The position numbers were made by a program, and so were the translations under genes. The notes below the pieces were generated by a model, which was not told the DNA's origin, made no database searches, and worked only from the letters and a program-made list of their open reading frames with translations. Shown here piece after piece: positions 7,832 through 15,023 of a stretch of 22,379 bases of DNA. Numbering within the stretch: the stretch's first letter is position 1; each line of letters starts with the position of its first letter. Location of the stretch: the NCBI GenBank assembly GCA_045106175.1, contig JBGCEF010000078.1, positions 1 through 22,379 of the forward strand. The letters run 5' to 3'. The stretch is from TMED27 sp045106175 (GTDB taxonomy: Bacteria; Pseudomonadota; Alphaproteobacteria; Micavibrionales; Micavibrionaceae).

Positions 7832-8506
7832 CTAGAAGGTAAAGGCGGGTTTTGGTGTAAATCCTTCAATGTAATCAACACCACATTCAAATAAACTATA
7901 CGATGAAAATTGATTCTCGCCAAGCGTTTGAACCAAAGTTGCTTGACCAATTTTTTCGCCAGGCTTTTTCACTATGCATAAAAGACGTCCGTTTTGATTG
8001 AGCTGCGCTACTATATCTTCTGGGATTTCAGGAACCGCGCCATGCATAACAATCAGATCAAACGGACCATGCTTGTCTGCGCCCTTCGTTAACTTTCCAT
8101 TCACTGGAACAATATTACATGCATCAATGTCGAGCCATGATTTTTCAGCTAACTTTAGTAGTTCCTCATCACTTTCTAGTGCAATAACTGTTGATACGTT
8201 TGGCGATAAAATTGCGGCTCCGTATCCTGTTCCACCACCTATATCTAAAACAATATCTGTTTCTTTTAAGTCTGCGGCTTGTAACAGTTTTGATAAAATT
8301 AGAGGCTCTAACAAAGCTCTTGATTTAGATACTTTAATATCTTCATCGTAGTATGCGATAGCTTTTAGGTGCTCTGGGACAAAATTCTCACGTGGCACTG
8401 TTTCAAATGCAATTAAAAGTCCGGGGTGGACGACACCGGATGTATGGATTTGACAATCCACCATATTTTTTCTTGCTTGATCGTAATTGGGTGCTGTACT
8501 TGCCAT
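7832..8506 (-). CDS. PCMT-like (protein-L-isoaspartate methyltransferase family) protein
   Basis: A 224-aa Rossmann-fold methyltransferase-like protein. The typical N-terminus (DQARKNMVDCQIHTSGV), the block PRENFVPE, and the AdoMet motif I (VLDIGGGTGYGAA, residues 86-98) match the alphaproteobacterial PCMT-like family that sits beside popZ/valS, usually with tolC in between. Repair of isoaspartyl residues has not been shown for this branch, and the usual active-site Ser/Thr of true Pcm (in a GDG/VGTGSGY context) is not evident, so the substrate is uncertain. The start at 8506 has no clear SD. It lies 49 bases downstream of tRNA-Cys on the same strand, and 148 bases separate it from popZ. Confidence 0.85.
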   Translation of the reverse strand: MASTAPNYDQARKNMVDCQIHTSGVVHPGLLIAFETVPRENFVPEHLKAIAYYDEDIKVSKSRALLEPLILSKLLQAADLKETDIVLDIGGGTGYGAAILSPNVSTVIALESDEELLKLAEKSWLDIDACNIVPVNGKLTKGADKHGPFDLIVMHGAVPEIPEDIVAQLNQNGRLLCIVKKPGEKIGQATLVQTLGENQFSSYSLFECGVDYIEGFTPKPAFTF

Positions 8507-8555
8507 AGGAATAAGATAACAAAATTTTGGTTCATGAGCGATAGAAACTTAGCTA

Positions 8556-8629
8556 TGGAGGCACGGACCAGAATCGAACTGGTCTACACGGAGTTGCAAT
8601 CCGCTGCATAGCCACTCTGCCACCGCGCC
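8556..8629 (-). tRNA. tRNA-Cys(GCA)
   Basis: A 74-base cloverleaf read on the minus strand: acceptor GGCGCGG pairs with CCGTGCC, followed by discriminator T (typical of tRNA-Cys) and an encoded CCA. The anticodon loop reads TTGCAAT with anticodon GCA. The T arm is CCAG-TTCGATT-CTGG. Confidence 0.96.
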
Positions 8630-8773
8630 TTTGCCAAGTTCATTGCATCAATGTTTAGAGGATTAGCTATGGTCAAGTCAACCGATTATCATGTTTGTGA
8701 AGACGCCTCTTTGCGAAGAAAATGTTTTTATTATTTTCTCTATAGCTATTTGCAATAAACCTTATGATGACGC

Positions 8774-8802
8774 TTGACAATGTTTTCGAAGTTAAGCATA
8801 AC
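8774..8802 (+). promoter_or_regulatory. tRNA-Asn promoter
   Basis: TTGACA (8774-8779), a 17-base spacer and CATAAC (8797-8802) lie 22 bases upstream of the tRNA-Asn gene, the right distance for a tRNA promoter. The rest of the 195-base gap between tRNA-Cys and tRNA-Asn shows nothing else. Confidence 0.65.
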
Positions 8803-8824
8803 ATCCGCACATACCACGTAGTGT

Positions 8825-8899
<75 letters not shown>

Positions 8900-8929
8900 T
8901 TTTTTAAAACATCATTTTCCGCTCAATAT

Positions 8930-9964
8930 TTAAAAATTATGATGCAGGTAAGGCAAACCATTCAAAGTTGCGTACCTTTCGTTTGTAACAGGATTTCTAA
9001 TATCCCACAGTGGGGCATGGCTTTCTGGTTCTGGAAGCGGTTCCATATCATAATAAGTTCCATCTATGCTTTTGTATGCGTTAAAAGCAGCAAAACCATT
9101 GCGCGTAACGGCCATGTAAGGCACCATTCCTGCATTATAGGCTCCTATTTTGGCAAGGAGGTCCATATTACTCTGGACGTTCTCATAGGCAAGAGCTCCA
9201 CCTAAAGCGTAACCTTCTGGTCGTCCAGTTCCATCCACAATGTACCAAGCATCTTTAAATTCATTATAAACTGCTAAATTAGCATGGCCTACATTTTTTT
9301 CTCTATGAGCATAAAATACAATGGCTAAATGATCGGGTTTCATACCCAACTCAACGGCCAAAATATATCTTGCTAAAGCAAAGTCTTCACAATCCCCTTC
9401 ACCATCGGCCAATAAATGCGGTAACGTTTTCACAGTATCTGCGCCGCCCAAATTGGTTGTTAAGTAGTTTACATCCCTTAAACTAATAAATAGCGTTGAA
9501 AATATTCTATCGAATCTGTCTTCAGGACTTAAATCCTTCATCTCTTCGCGGGCGCCCTCCAAAACAACTTTTAATTCTTCTACTGTTTCACTTTCCGCTG
9601 CATTTAGATCTTCATCATCAATACTGAATACGCCGCAAGCTTCAGTTATGGAATGCTTTCTGACACGCCAATTGCTCTCTGAAATAGAGTCATACATTGC
9701 TGCAGCAGGTTTTGTTAATCCACCGCTGGTTATCAAGTCATCATTGATAGGCTTAACACGATGCCCCCAAAACACTGTGTTATTTAATGCCTTAGGAATG
9801 TGTTCATTTTCCTTTAGGTGATCTGACATTGTTACCAAAGGCTCTGCGTCCTTATCTCTTGGAACGCACACATCCGACATATAGTGACCATGGGCCATAG
9901 CTGATGATGCAAATAACCCCATCCCTAATCCTGCTGCTGACATTAAAAATCGACGGCTTAACAT
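8930..9964 (-). CDS. Exported BTLCP transglutaminase-like cysteine protease
   Basis: A 344-aa protein with a signal peptide (basic LSRRFLMSAAG, hydrophobic core, cleavage after SAMA at about residue 24). The twin arginine followed by FLM is close to, but not a perfect match for, a Tat motif. The core domain at about 170-260 has the Cys-His-Asp triad of the BTLCP family (Bacterial Transglutaminase-Like Cysteine Proteinase, PF06035): GEGDCEDFALARY with Cys192, VGHANL with His227, WYIVDG with Asp244. The best-known member, LapG, is a periplasmic protease that clips adhesins, but no LapD or LapA partner is visible here, so the substrate is open. I chose ATG 9964 over an in-frame TTG at 9979 because GAGG precedes it. 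The long acidic segment between the signal peptide and the core is not typical of minimal LapG. Confidence 0.85.
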   Translation of the reverse strand: MLSRRFLMSAAGLGMGLFASSAMAHGHYMSDVCVPRDKDAEPLVTMSDHLKENEHIPKALNNTVFWGHRVKPINDDLITSGGLTKPAAAMYDSISESNWRVRKHSITEACGVFSIDDEDLNAAESETVEELKVVLEGAREEMKDLSPEDRFDRIFSTLFISLRDVNYLTTNLGGADTVKTLPHLLADGEGDCEDFALARYILAVELGMKPDHLAIVFYAHREKNVGHANLAVYNEFKDAWYIVDGTGRPEGYALGGALAYENVQSNMDLLAKIGAYNAGMVPYMAVTRNGFAAFNAYKSIDGTYYDMEPLPEPESHAPLWDIRNPVTNERYATLNGLPYLHHNF

Positions 9965-10118
9965 AGTCCATAACCTCAAGTTTTTTGGACATGGTGCTCT
10001 TAGCTTGTTTTTTAATTATGTCAATTTTTAAACAAAAAAGTAATTACTATTTCAACATACTTAGAGACGTCGTAATTGCTTTTTCTTTAAAGCTTTAATT
10101 AAGAGGTTTTTTCAAAAC

Positions 10119-10154
10119 TTGGGCGGCTTCTGGTGAGACGCCCAATGTTTGGGC
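10119..10154. other. Mutually exclusive hairpins (structured intergenic RNA?)
   Basis: The word TTGGGC occurs at 10119-10124 and again at 10149-10154, with GCCCAA between them at 10140-10145. The middle word can pair with either flank: a 7-bp stem (TTGGGCG with CGCCCAA, 13-nt loop) or a 6-bp stem with a 3-nt loop. Neither is followed by a T tract. Such switching is seen in attenuators and regulatory RNAs, but this could also be chance. Confidence 0.35.
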
Positions 10155-10206
10155 TGGGAATGGAATTGCATTGCAAAGCGTGGGATGCTTAATCCAAAAA
10201 CCATAA

Positions 10207-10254
10207 CTTCATTAAAGTGATTAGTTCGAACCATATCAATTACGCTGAGCCATT
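10207..10254 (+). repeat. Diverged direct repeat, copy 1
   Basis: Aligned with copy 2 at 11221-11265, the block GTTCGAAC...GAGCCATT (10224-10254) matches at 26 of 31 bases, and both copies begin with CTTCAT and share TGAT before the block. It resembles the T arm and CCA end of a tRNA superficially but cannot form an acceptor stem. In one plus-strand frame both copies read S-N-x-I-N-x-x-E-P before a stop, so they may be decayed gene tails. Confidence 0.55.
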
Positions 10255-10350
10255 AATCCCGACACATTGAAAAACTTATGTTTTTTAATTTCAGTACAGA
10301 TAGCAATAAAATAGCGATGTAACGTGCGAGGGTTAAAGTTTATTCAAAAC

Positions 10351-10524
10351 CTAAGACGCTTTAGACTTGCGGACGGGGGCTTGGGCTTTCACCATGTGTT
10401 TGTCGCAATACGTAGAAATACCATCCGTCTTATAGCCACAAAAATGGAAATCTTGATCTTTCGGGTCTCCAAAAGGCCATCGACACATGCCAGGTTTTAA
10501 CTCTTCCATAGTCTTAACGCTCAT
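10351..10524 (-). CDS. Small GcrA C-terminal-domain-like protein (57 aa)
   Basis: The product reads GMCRWPFGDP at 12-21, DFHFCG at 25-30 and YCDKH at 39-43. This C-x-WP-x-GDP-...-DFHFCG-...-YC-x-x-H pattern (Cys14, Cys29, Cys40, His43) is the conserved end of GcrA, the cell-cycle transcription regulator of alphaproteobacteria that binds methylated GANTC DNA and the housekeeping sigma factor. The N-terminal helix-turn-helix and linker of GcrA (normally about 170 residues in all) are missing, so this is an orphan tail, perhaps a zinc-binding module. ATG 10524 has a good ribosome binding site (AAAGGA, 8 bases upstream). A possible 18-aa leader frame (10577-10521) overlaps its start as ATGA. It lies downstream of cspA but past the cspA terminator, so it should have its own promoter. 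Confidence 0.75.
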   Translation of the reverse strand: MSVKTMEELKPGMCRWPFGDPKDQDFHFCGYKTDGISTYCDKHMVKAQAPVRKSKAS

Positions 10525-10702
10525 ATTTTAAGTCCTTTTAGATTTAGTGTGAAGTTGAAATGGATAGGCTCGTTCATTTTCTTAGCTTAAGAGGCTAATA
10601 TGAAAAAATTAAGAAAATTATCCAATAGCGATAACATAGAGATAGGTTTTAGACCTAACCGTTTCTGTCATAGTAACTAATGTTTCTTGCGTTTGATCTC
10701 TT

Positions 10703-10737
10703 AAAAAAACACGGACCGCGTGAGCAACCCGTGTTTT
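10703..10737 (-). terminator. cspA Rho-independent terminator
   Basis: On the minus strand, AAAACACGG (10737-10729) pairs with CCGTGTTTT (10714-10706) around a 14-nt loop, and T residues follow to 10703. It lies about 28 bases after the cspA stop codon. Confidence 0.82.
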
Positions 10738-10764
10738 GAAAAAATCTGTAATATAACGCTTAAA

Positions 10765-10971
10765 CTAAGCAGCTTCTTTTAAGTTGGCAGCTGATTGCTT
10801 GCCTTTTTCTTCTTGAATATCGAATTCGATTTTATCGCCTTCGTTCAAACCATTAAGGCTTGATGCTTCAACTGCTGTGATGTGAACAAACACATCGCCG
10901 CCGCCGTTTGTAGGTTCGATAAAACCAAAACCTTTTGTTGGATTAAACCATTTTACTGTACCTGTTGCCAT
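10765..10971 (-). CDS. CspA-family cold shock protein
   Basis: A 68-aa single cold shock domain (OB fold) that binds single-stranded RNA and DNA as an RNA chaperone. It has both RNA-binding motifs: KGFGFI (RNP1) and DVFVHI (RNP2), after the usual start MATGTVKWFNPTKG. Length is normal for the family. I chose ATG 10971, with AAGGA ahead of it, over an upstream in-frame start at 11094; the intervening sequence is unlike cold shock proteins and fits the long 5' leader typical of csp mRNAs. It has its own promoter and terminator, so it is probably a single-gene unit. It is not clear whether it is cold-induced or constitutive. Confidence 0.95.
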   Translation of the reverse strand: MATGTVKWFNPTKGFGFIEPTNGGGDVFVHITAVEASSLNGLNEGDKIEFDIQEEKGKQSAANLKEAA

Positions 10972-11117
10972 TGTATTTTCCTTATGCAATTTCGGTGTAG
11001 TTCCAATCACAACATAGTGACGGAACTGTTCTGTCTGATAACAAGTTGCCTCGCTTATCTCTAGTTGAACCGAACAATATTGAAAGGAAAACAAGATAGA
11101 TTAATCAAACTTATTAC

Positions 11118-11147
11118 TACTTAGCTCTGTTTCTGGCCCTACGTCAA
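11118..11147 (-). promoter_or_regulatory. Candidate cspA promoter
   Basis: On the minus strand, TTGACG (11147-11142), an 18-base spacer and TAAGTA (11123-11118) would give a transcript starting near 11110, leaving a leader of about 140 nt before the cspA ATG. A long leader is usual for cold-regulated csp genes, where it folds to control translation. Box matches are moderate. Confidence 0.45.
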
Positions 11148-11220
11148 TAAAATTCAAGCATATAGTGTCACCGTTCATGACGAAAACTATTCGGCATATT
11201 TGAAAACAAAACTAGCTTTT

Positions 11221-11265
11221 CTTCATCATGATGCGTTCGAACTGTATCAATAACGTGGAGCCATT
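11221..11265 (+). repeat. Diverged direct repeat, copy 2
   Basis: Second copy of the repeat at 10207-10254, in the same orientation, 74 bases before the antiporter gene. The core GTTCGAAC...GAGCCATT occupies 11235-11265. Between this copy and the antiporter start there is also an inverted repeat, ACAGAT (11301-11306) with ATCTGT (11322-11327), of unknown meaning. The rest of the 11100-11338 gap shows only the cspA promoter. Confidence 0.55.
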
Positions 11266-11338
11266 TTTTCTTTTTTATAAATAATCCCTAGCGCAATAAT
11301 ACAGATGCGCTCCTTTGAAAAATCTGTAATCTAGCAGT

Positions 11339-13027
11339 ATGAAGGAATCATCTCTTACGGGCGTATTCTGGGATGCAGGGCTTTTTTTATTTTTGGCCGC
11401 ATTAATCATTCCAGCTTTACGCTTTTTAAAAATACCGACAGCACTCGGTTATCTTTTGGCAGGTATTGCTTTTGGCCCCCATGGACTTAGTGTTTTTGCA
11501 GATCACCTCCCTGTCTCTGTGTTTATCGGCCTTCAAGATGCTGAGCATATTAAAATTCTGGCTGAACTTGGTATTGTTTTACTTCTTTTTGTCATCGGGC
11601 TGGAACTCACCCCAAAAAGACTTTGGAAGATGAGAACCTTGGTCTTTGGTTTGGGTGGTACACAAGTATTTTTATCGGCTGTTGTTATTGGCACAATCGC
11701 ATATTTGTGGGGGAACAGTTTGAATGTTTCTGTGTTACTTGGGCTTGGCTTAGGGTTATCGTCTACAGCACTTATAATTCAATGGCTACAAGAGCAGAAA
11801 TTATTTGCTTCAAACGCAGGGCGCACGAGTTTTAGCATTTTACTTTTTCAAGACCTTGCCGTTATTCCAATCTTATTATTGCTTACAGTTTTAAGCTCAG
11901 ACATTGGTGATAATATTGCTCAGTTCGTATCGATTTCACTCGGTAAGATGATCATCACAATTTTGTCGCTCTATTTTCTTGGAAAAGTGATGCTCAAACC
12001 CGTTTTTATTTTTGCAAACCGTCATGGCGGCGCAGAGGTCTTTATGGCACTGAGCCTTCTTGTTATCGTTTTAAGCGCCTCTGTTGCAAATATTGCTGGC
12101 CTATCAATGGCACTTGGGGCTTTTATTGCCGGTCTTTTGCTTGCTGATACTGAATATAGACACGAGATTGAAGCATTAATCGTGCCGTTTAAAAGCATGC
12201 TGATTGGAATATTTTTTGTTTCTTTTGGTATGGGCATTAATTTGAATTTTATTGCTGAGAAACCATTCTGGCTTTTGGCGTCGGTAATCGGTTTGATGGG
12301 CGTTAAAGCTGTTATTATATTTTCTTTATGCAAGCTTTGGAAACAATCCACTTCTGTTTCAGCGGAGAGCGCCATTTTGCTATCTCAGGCCGGTGAATTT
12401 GGCCTTTTAGTTGTTGGCGGCGCTCTTGCTGCTGGCTTGTTGGTTGAGAATACTGGCCAATTCATGCTTATTGTCATTGGTATGACGATGTTTATCACTC
12501 CTATTTTGGCCCCTCTTGCGCGAAAAGTTGGAGCCTATATTGAAAATAATAGCCACGATTCAAAGGATTACCATTCAAGCCAATCAGAACCAACAGAAGG
12601 ACATATTATTATTTTTGGTTTTGGACGCGTTGGGGGAACCATAGCGGATACGCTCAGCAAAGAAGGATTTAAGTTTATCGGGTTTGATAAGGACATCAAT
12701 TTTGTTAGCGCCGCGCGCTCTAAATTAAGGCCCGTTTATCTTGGAGACGCACTAAAAAACAACACATTAAAAGCCGCACATATTGAAAATGCTTTGTGTG
12801 TTGTTGTTACAATCGACAATGCCAATGCAACACAGAAAATTGTTAGGGCTATTCGTTCGCTTTGCTCAAATACGCCTATTGTGGTTCGTGCGCACTCCGC
12901 TGAGGACTTACAACTCTATGAGGCATTTGAAAATGTAGAGGCCGTTGCCGAAAATATGATTATTAGTAAAAAGCTATCCGAAGAAGTCTTTAAGCATTGC
13001 GGATATTACGATAAAATCAACACATGA
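11339..13027 (+). CDS. CPA2-family (Kef-type) cation/proton antiporter
   Basis: A 562-aa inner-membrane protein. Residues about 13-395 form roughly a dozen membrane helices of the Na+/H+ exchanger domain, including LGYLLAGIAFGPHGL (36-50), LLLFVIGLEL (81-90) and the ion-site region FQDLAVIP (170-177, Asp172). After a polar linker (about 403-420) comes a TrkA-N (RCK) nucleotide-binding domain with FGFGRVGG (426-433), which in KefB/KefC binds NAD(H) and controls opening. There is no C-terminal TrkA-C domain. Members usually move K+ out in exchange for H+ and protect against electrophiles, but the ion cannot be read from sequence. The ATG lacks a clear SD. It converges on the DedA gene with a 15-base gap and no strong terminator. 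Confidence 0.9.
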   Translation: MKESSLTGVFWDAGLFLFLAALIIPALRFLKIPTALGYLLAGIAFGPHGLSVFADHLPVSVFIGLQDAEHIKILAELGIVLLLFVIGLELTPKRLWKMRTLVFGLGGTQVFLSAVVIGTIAYLWGNSLNVSVLLGLGLGLSSTALIIQWLQEQKLFASNAGRTSFSILLFQDLAVIPILLLLTVLSSDIGDNIAQFVSISLGKMIITILSLYFLGKVMLKPVFIFANRHGGAEVFMALSLLVIVLSASVANIAGLSMALGAFIAGLLLADTEYRHEIEALIVPFKSMLIGIFFVSFGMGINLNFIAEKPFWLLASVIGLMGVKAVIIFSLCKLWKQSTSVSAESAILLSQAGEFGLLVVGGALAAGLLVENTGQFMLIVIGMTMFITPILAPLARKVGAYIENNSHDSKDYHSSQSEPTEGHIIIFGFGRVGGTIADTLSKEGFKFIGFDKDINFVSAARSKLRPVYLGDALKNNTLKAAHIENALCVVVTIDNANATQKIVRAIRSLCSNTPIVVRAHSAEDLQLYEAFENVEAVAENMIISKKLSEEVFKHCGYYDKINT

Positions 13028-13042
13028 GCTTTGTAAGGTTAT

Positions 13043-13627
13043 TTACATTCTCTTTTTCTTAAAAAACAAAATATTTGCGGCATATTGCAGACCTAGAAAT
13101 GCAAGTACAATAAGGGTCATAACGCCCCATTTTATATGATCAGGTTGATTTTGCATCACATCACCCAGTTTATAAAAAAGAGAAAAAAGAATACCTGTCC
13201 AGAGCATAACAGCAAATATAACTATCGATATGTAGCGCCTAAAGGATATTTGCAGCCCGCCAATCAGCGTATAAGTCGCAAGACGCATTCCAGGAATGCA
13301 TCGAGAGATCAAGATTGCAGCCATCAAATTTTTATCTAATAATTTTGATGCTATTTGCGCTTTATCTGTCTCTTTGTATTTTTTTAAAAAACGTAGGCGC
13401 CCACCGTAACTCCCCATAAAATAAAGGCCTATATCTCCGAGAATAATTCCCGTAAACAACGCTGATAAAGGCAGCATAAAATGCACCTCTGTTTGAGATG
13501 CAATAATAGCCGATGTTGTTGTTGCCAAATCTTCCGTTATAAAAGTTGCGACAATAATTATTAAGAAAAAGAGCCACGGCATGTCGGTAACTTGATGTAA
13601 TAATTCAAAAATATCCCAATTTACCAT
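13043..13627 (-). CDS. DedA-family membrane protein
   Basis: A 194-aa integral membrane protein with the DedA (VTT/SNARE-associated) domain. The family signature SRCIPGMRLATYTLIGG (arginine-Ile-Pro-Gly-x-Arg then Gly-Gly) is at about 108-124, preceded by an amphipathic loop and followed by two membrane helices. The acidic residues in ITEDLATTTSA (about 30-40) fit the conserved re-entrant region. Members are thought to flip undecaprenyl phosphate or phospholipids across the inner membrane and to support membrane potential; the substrate of this one is unknown. It ends with a lysine-rich tail (FFKKKRM). Slightly shorter than typical DedA (about 200-220). Confidence 0.88.
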   Translation of the reverse strand: MVNWDIFELLHQVTDMPWLFFLIIIVATFITEDLATTTSAIIASQTEVHFMLPLSALFTGIILGDIGLYFMGSYGGRLRFLKKYKETDKAQIASKLLDKNLMAAILISRCIPGMRLATYTLIGGLQISFRRYISIVIFAVMLWTGILFSLFYKLGDVMQNQPDHIKWGVMTLIVLAFLGLQYAANILFFKKKRM

Positions 13628-13740
13628 TGAAGTGTGCCTCTATAGATGCCTTAAATATTTTATTACTGACGTAACCAACATTATTATGTTCGCGAATATG
13701 ATTGTAATTGTTACACTTTTTAATATTAAGGGATTTTTAT

Positions 13741-14271
13741 ATGACGGTTCAAGAAACCACAAATATTCATGACGCCAGCACAGCATTATCGCAAGGTTTA
13801 TTGCATGTTTGTGATCAGCTAGAGCAGGTTTTAGACTGTTTATCCGATAGCGACTATAAAACTGTACAAGATGATAAATCAAGTATTGGAGCTCATGTTC
13901 GCCACGTTATTGAATTTATGCAGGCTATTTTGCAAAATACGAATATTATTAATTATGATGCAAGAAAGCGTAATTTGGATATCGAGACATCTATTGAAGT
14001 GGCCCGTACAGAGCTTGTTAGCGTCATTGAAGCCTTGCAAAGCAAGCTTGATAGTGAGGGTGCAGATGCTTCAATTTATATGATTGAACAGCTTTCAAAT
14101 GGGGGCCCTTCTGTTCCCGTACCATCCACGCTTGGGCGTGAAATTGCTTACGCGATACAGCATGGTATTCATCATATTTTTATCATCAAAACACAGGCTG
14201 AAATTTATGGCATATCATTTGATAAAAAAATCGGTGTCGCCCCAGCTACTGTTACATATCAAAATCAATAA
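13741..14271 (+). CDS. DinB-like four-helix-bundle protein
   Basis: A 176-aa soluble protein with the histidine pattern of the DinB/YfiT metal-binding superfamily: SSIGAHVRHVIEF (48-60, His52 and His55) and REIAYAIQHGIHHIFIIK near residues 136-155. Together these supply a metal site in a four-helix bundle. Members include thiol transferases using bacillithiol or mycothiol and many uncharacterised proteins. ATG 13741 was chosen because AAGGGA (13728-13733) sits 7 bases upstream; an upstream in-frame start would include that site. Its stop overlaps the start of the next gene (TAATG), so the pair is translationally coupled. The biochemical function is unknown. Confidence 0.75.
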   Translation: MTVQETTNIHDASTALSQGLLHVCDQLEQVLDCLSDSDYKTVQDDKSSIGAHVRHVIEFMQAILQNTNIINYDARKRNLDIETSIEVARTELVSVIEALQSKLDSEGADASIYMIEQLSNGGPSVPVPSTLGREIAYAIQHGIHHIFIIKTQAEIYGISFDKKIGVAPATVTYQNQ

Positions 14272-15023
14272 TGTGTACGCTTAGTATTTTTCGGGATAAT
14301 GACACTCTTAAAATCACGATGAATCGTGATGAGCATTTGGAGAGATTAGGTGAGAAAATGCCCTTTGCGTGGAATGGGGCGTTTGTTGCACCGCAGGATT
14401 TAAAATCAAAGGGAACATGGATCGGCGTTCATCCAAAAACACAACAATGGGCGTGCCTTTTAAATGGATATGATGAGAGGGATGAGAGCATTCATGATCA
14501 GCCCCTTAGTCGCGGGCACATTATCCCCGAATTTTTAACTCAAGACTTTGACCAATTTCGTACTTATATTTCCGACAATTCAGATCGTTTTGCTTCGTTT
14601 CGTTTATTATGTGGCGATAAAGTATCTCTGTTTGAAATATTTTGGGACGGAGAAACGCTTAATATACAAACACCTGATATAAATCGAGGCTGGTTATTTC
14701 GAAGTTCTTCTTCATTAGAACAACAGCGTGTTATTGAATACAGGCAAGGTCTTTTTGAGGCGTGGCTAGAGCGGCCAGAGTATATTTGCAACGGCAAAGT
14801 TCCTTCGTTTCATGCGGTCTGCAATGAGGATGCCCCCTCCTCATCTATATTGATGCGACGGGAATCATTGAAACGCGCCACTACCAGTATTACTTCAATT
14901 CATATGCAGGATAACACAACAGAAGTGTCCTATTTTTCCGCAAATAATCAGAATGACAGTCGTTTGTTGCCTTTAACGATTGCGGATATTAATGAAAGCA
15001 ACACTCAATTATATTATGCTTAA
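14271..15023 (+). CDS. TANGO2/NRDE-family protein
   Basis: A 250-aa protein that starts with MCTL, so Cys2 could act as an N-terminal nucleophile after Met removal, and carries MNRDE (residues 17-21), the motif that names the NRDE family. It has the family's GTWIGV segment (48-53) and a late REXLXRATTSI stretch. TANGO2 proteins have an Ntn-hydrolase-like fold and have been linked to haem and lipid handling; the bacterial role is not settled. The start overlaps the DinB-like stop by one base and the end overlaps the next gene by 8 bases, so all three are probably one operon. Confidence 0.85.
   Translation: MCTLSIFRDNDTLKITMNRDEHLERLGEKMPFAWNGAFVAPQDLKSKGTWIGVHPKTQQWACLLNGYDERDESIHDQPLSRGHIIPEFLTQDFDQFRTYISDNSDRFASFRLLCGDKVSLFEIFWDGETLNIQTPDINRGWLFRSSSSLEQQRVIEYRQGLFEAWLERPEYICNGKVPSFHAVCNEDAPSSSILMRRESLKRATTSITSIHMQDNTTEVSYFSANNQNDSRLLPLTIADINESNTQLYYA

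Larger units (their letters stand above)
9965..10350. other. Gene-poor stretch upstream of the BTLCP gene
   Basis: About 385 bases with no convincing gene. The first part (10021-10110) is AT-rich and probably holds promoters. The rest carries a set of interleaved inverted repeats (10119-10154), one copy of a diverged repeat (10207-10254), and a weak AT hairpin, AAAAAC / GTTTTT (10270-10286). Short open frames exist but show no ribosome binding site. Confidence 0.5.

Noticed and set aside
10145..10192. A 15-codon plus-strand frame (start 10145) over the interleaved hairpins, like a leader peptide.
   Set aside because: No downstream gene in the right orientation for it to regulate and no repeated key codons.
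10265..10286. AT-rich hairpin AAAAAC/GTTTTT with T residues.
   Set aside because: Only one GC pair; too weak to call a terminator.
10600..10680. A 26-aa plus-strand frame starting at ATG 10600 with AGAGG just upstream.
   Set aside because: Too short, no recognisable pattern, and in the promoter region of the opposite-strand GcrA-tail gene.
10224..11265. The repeat copies resemble a tRNA T arm and CCA end (GTTCGAA ... GAGCCA), like tRNA-Asn at 8825-8899.
   Set aside because: The spacing is 5 bases longer than in the tRNA, no acceptor or anticodon stem can be found, and the T-stem bases do not pair; kept only as a repeat.
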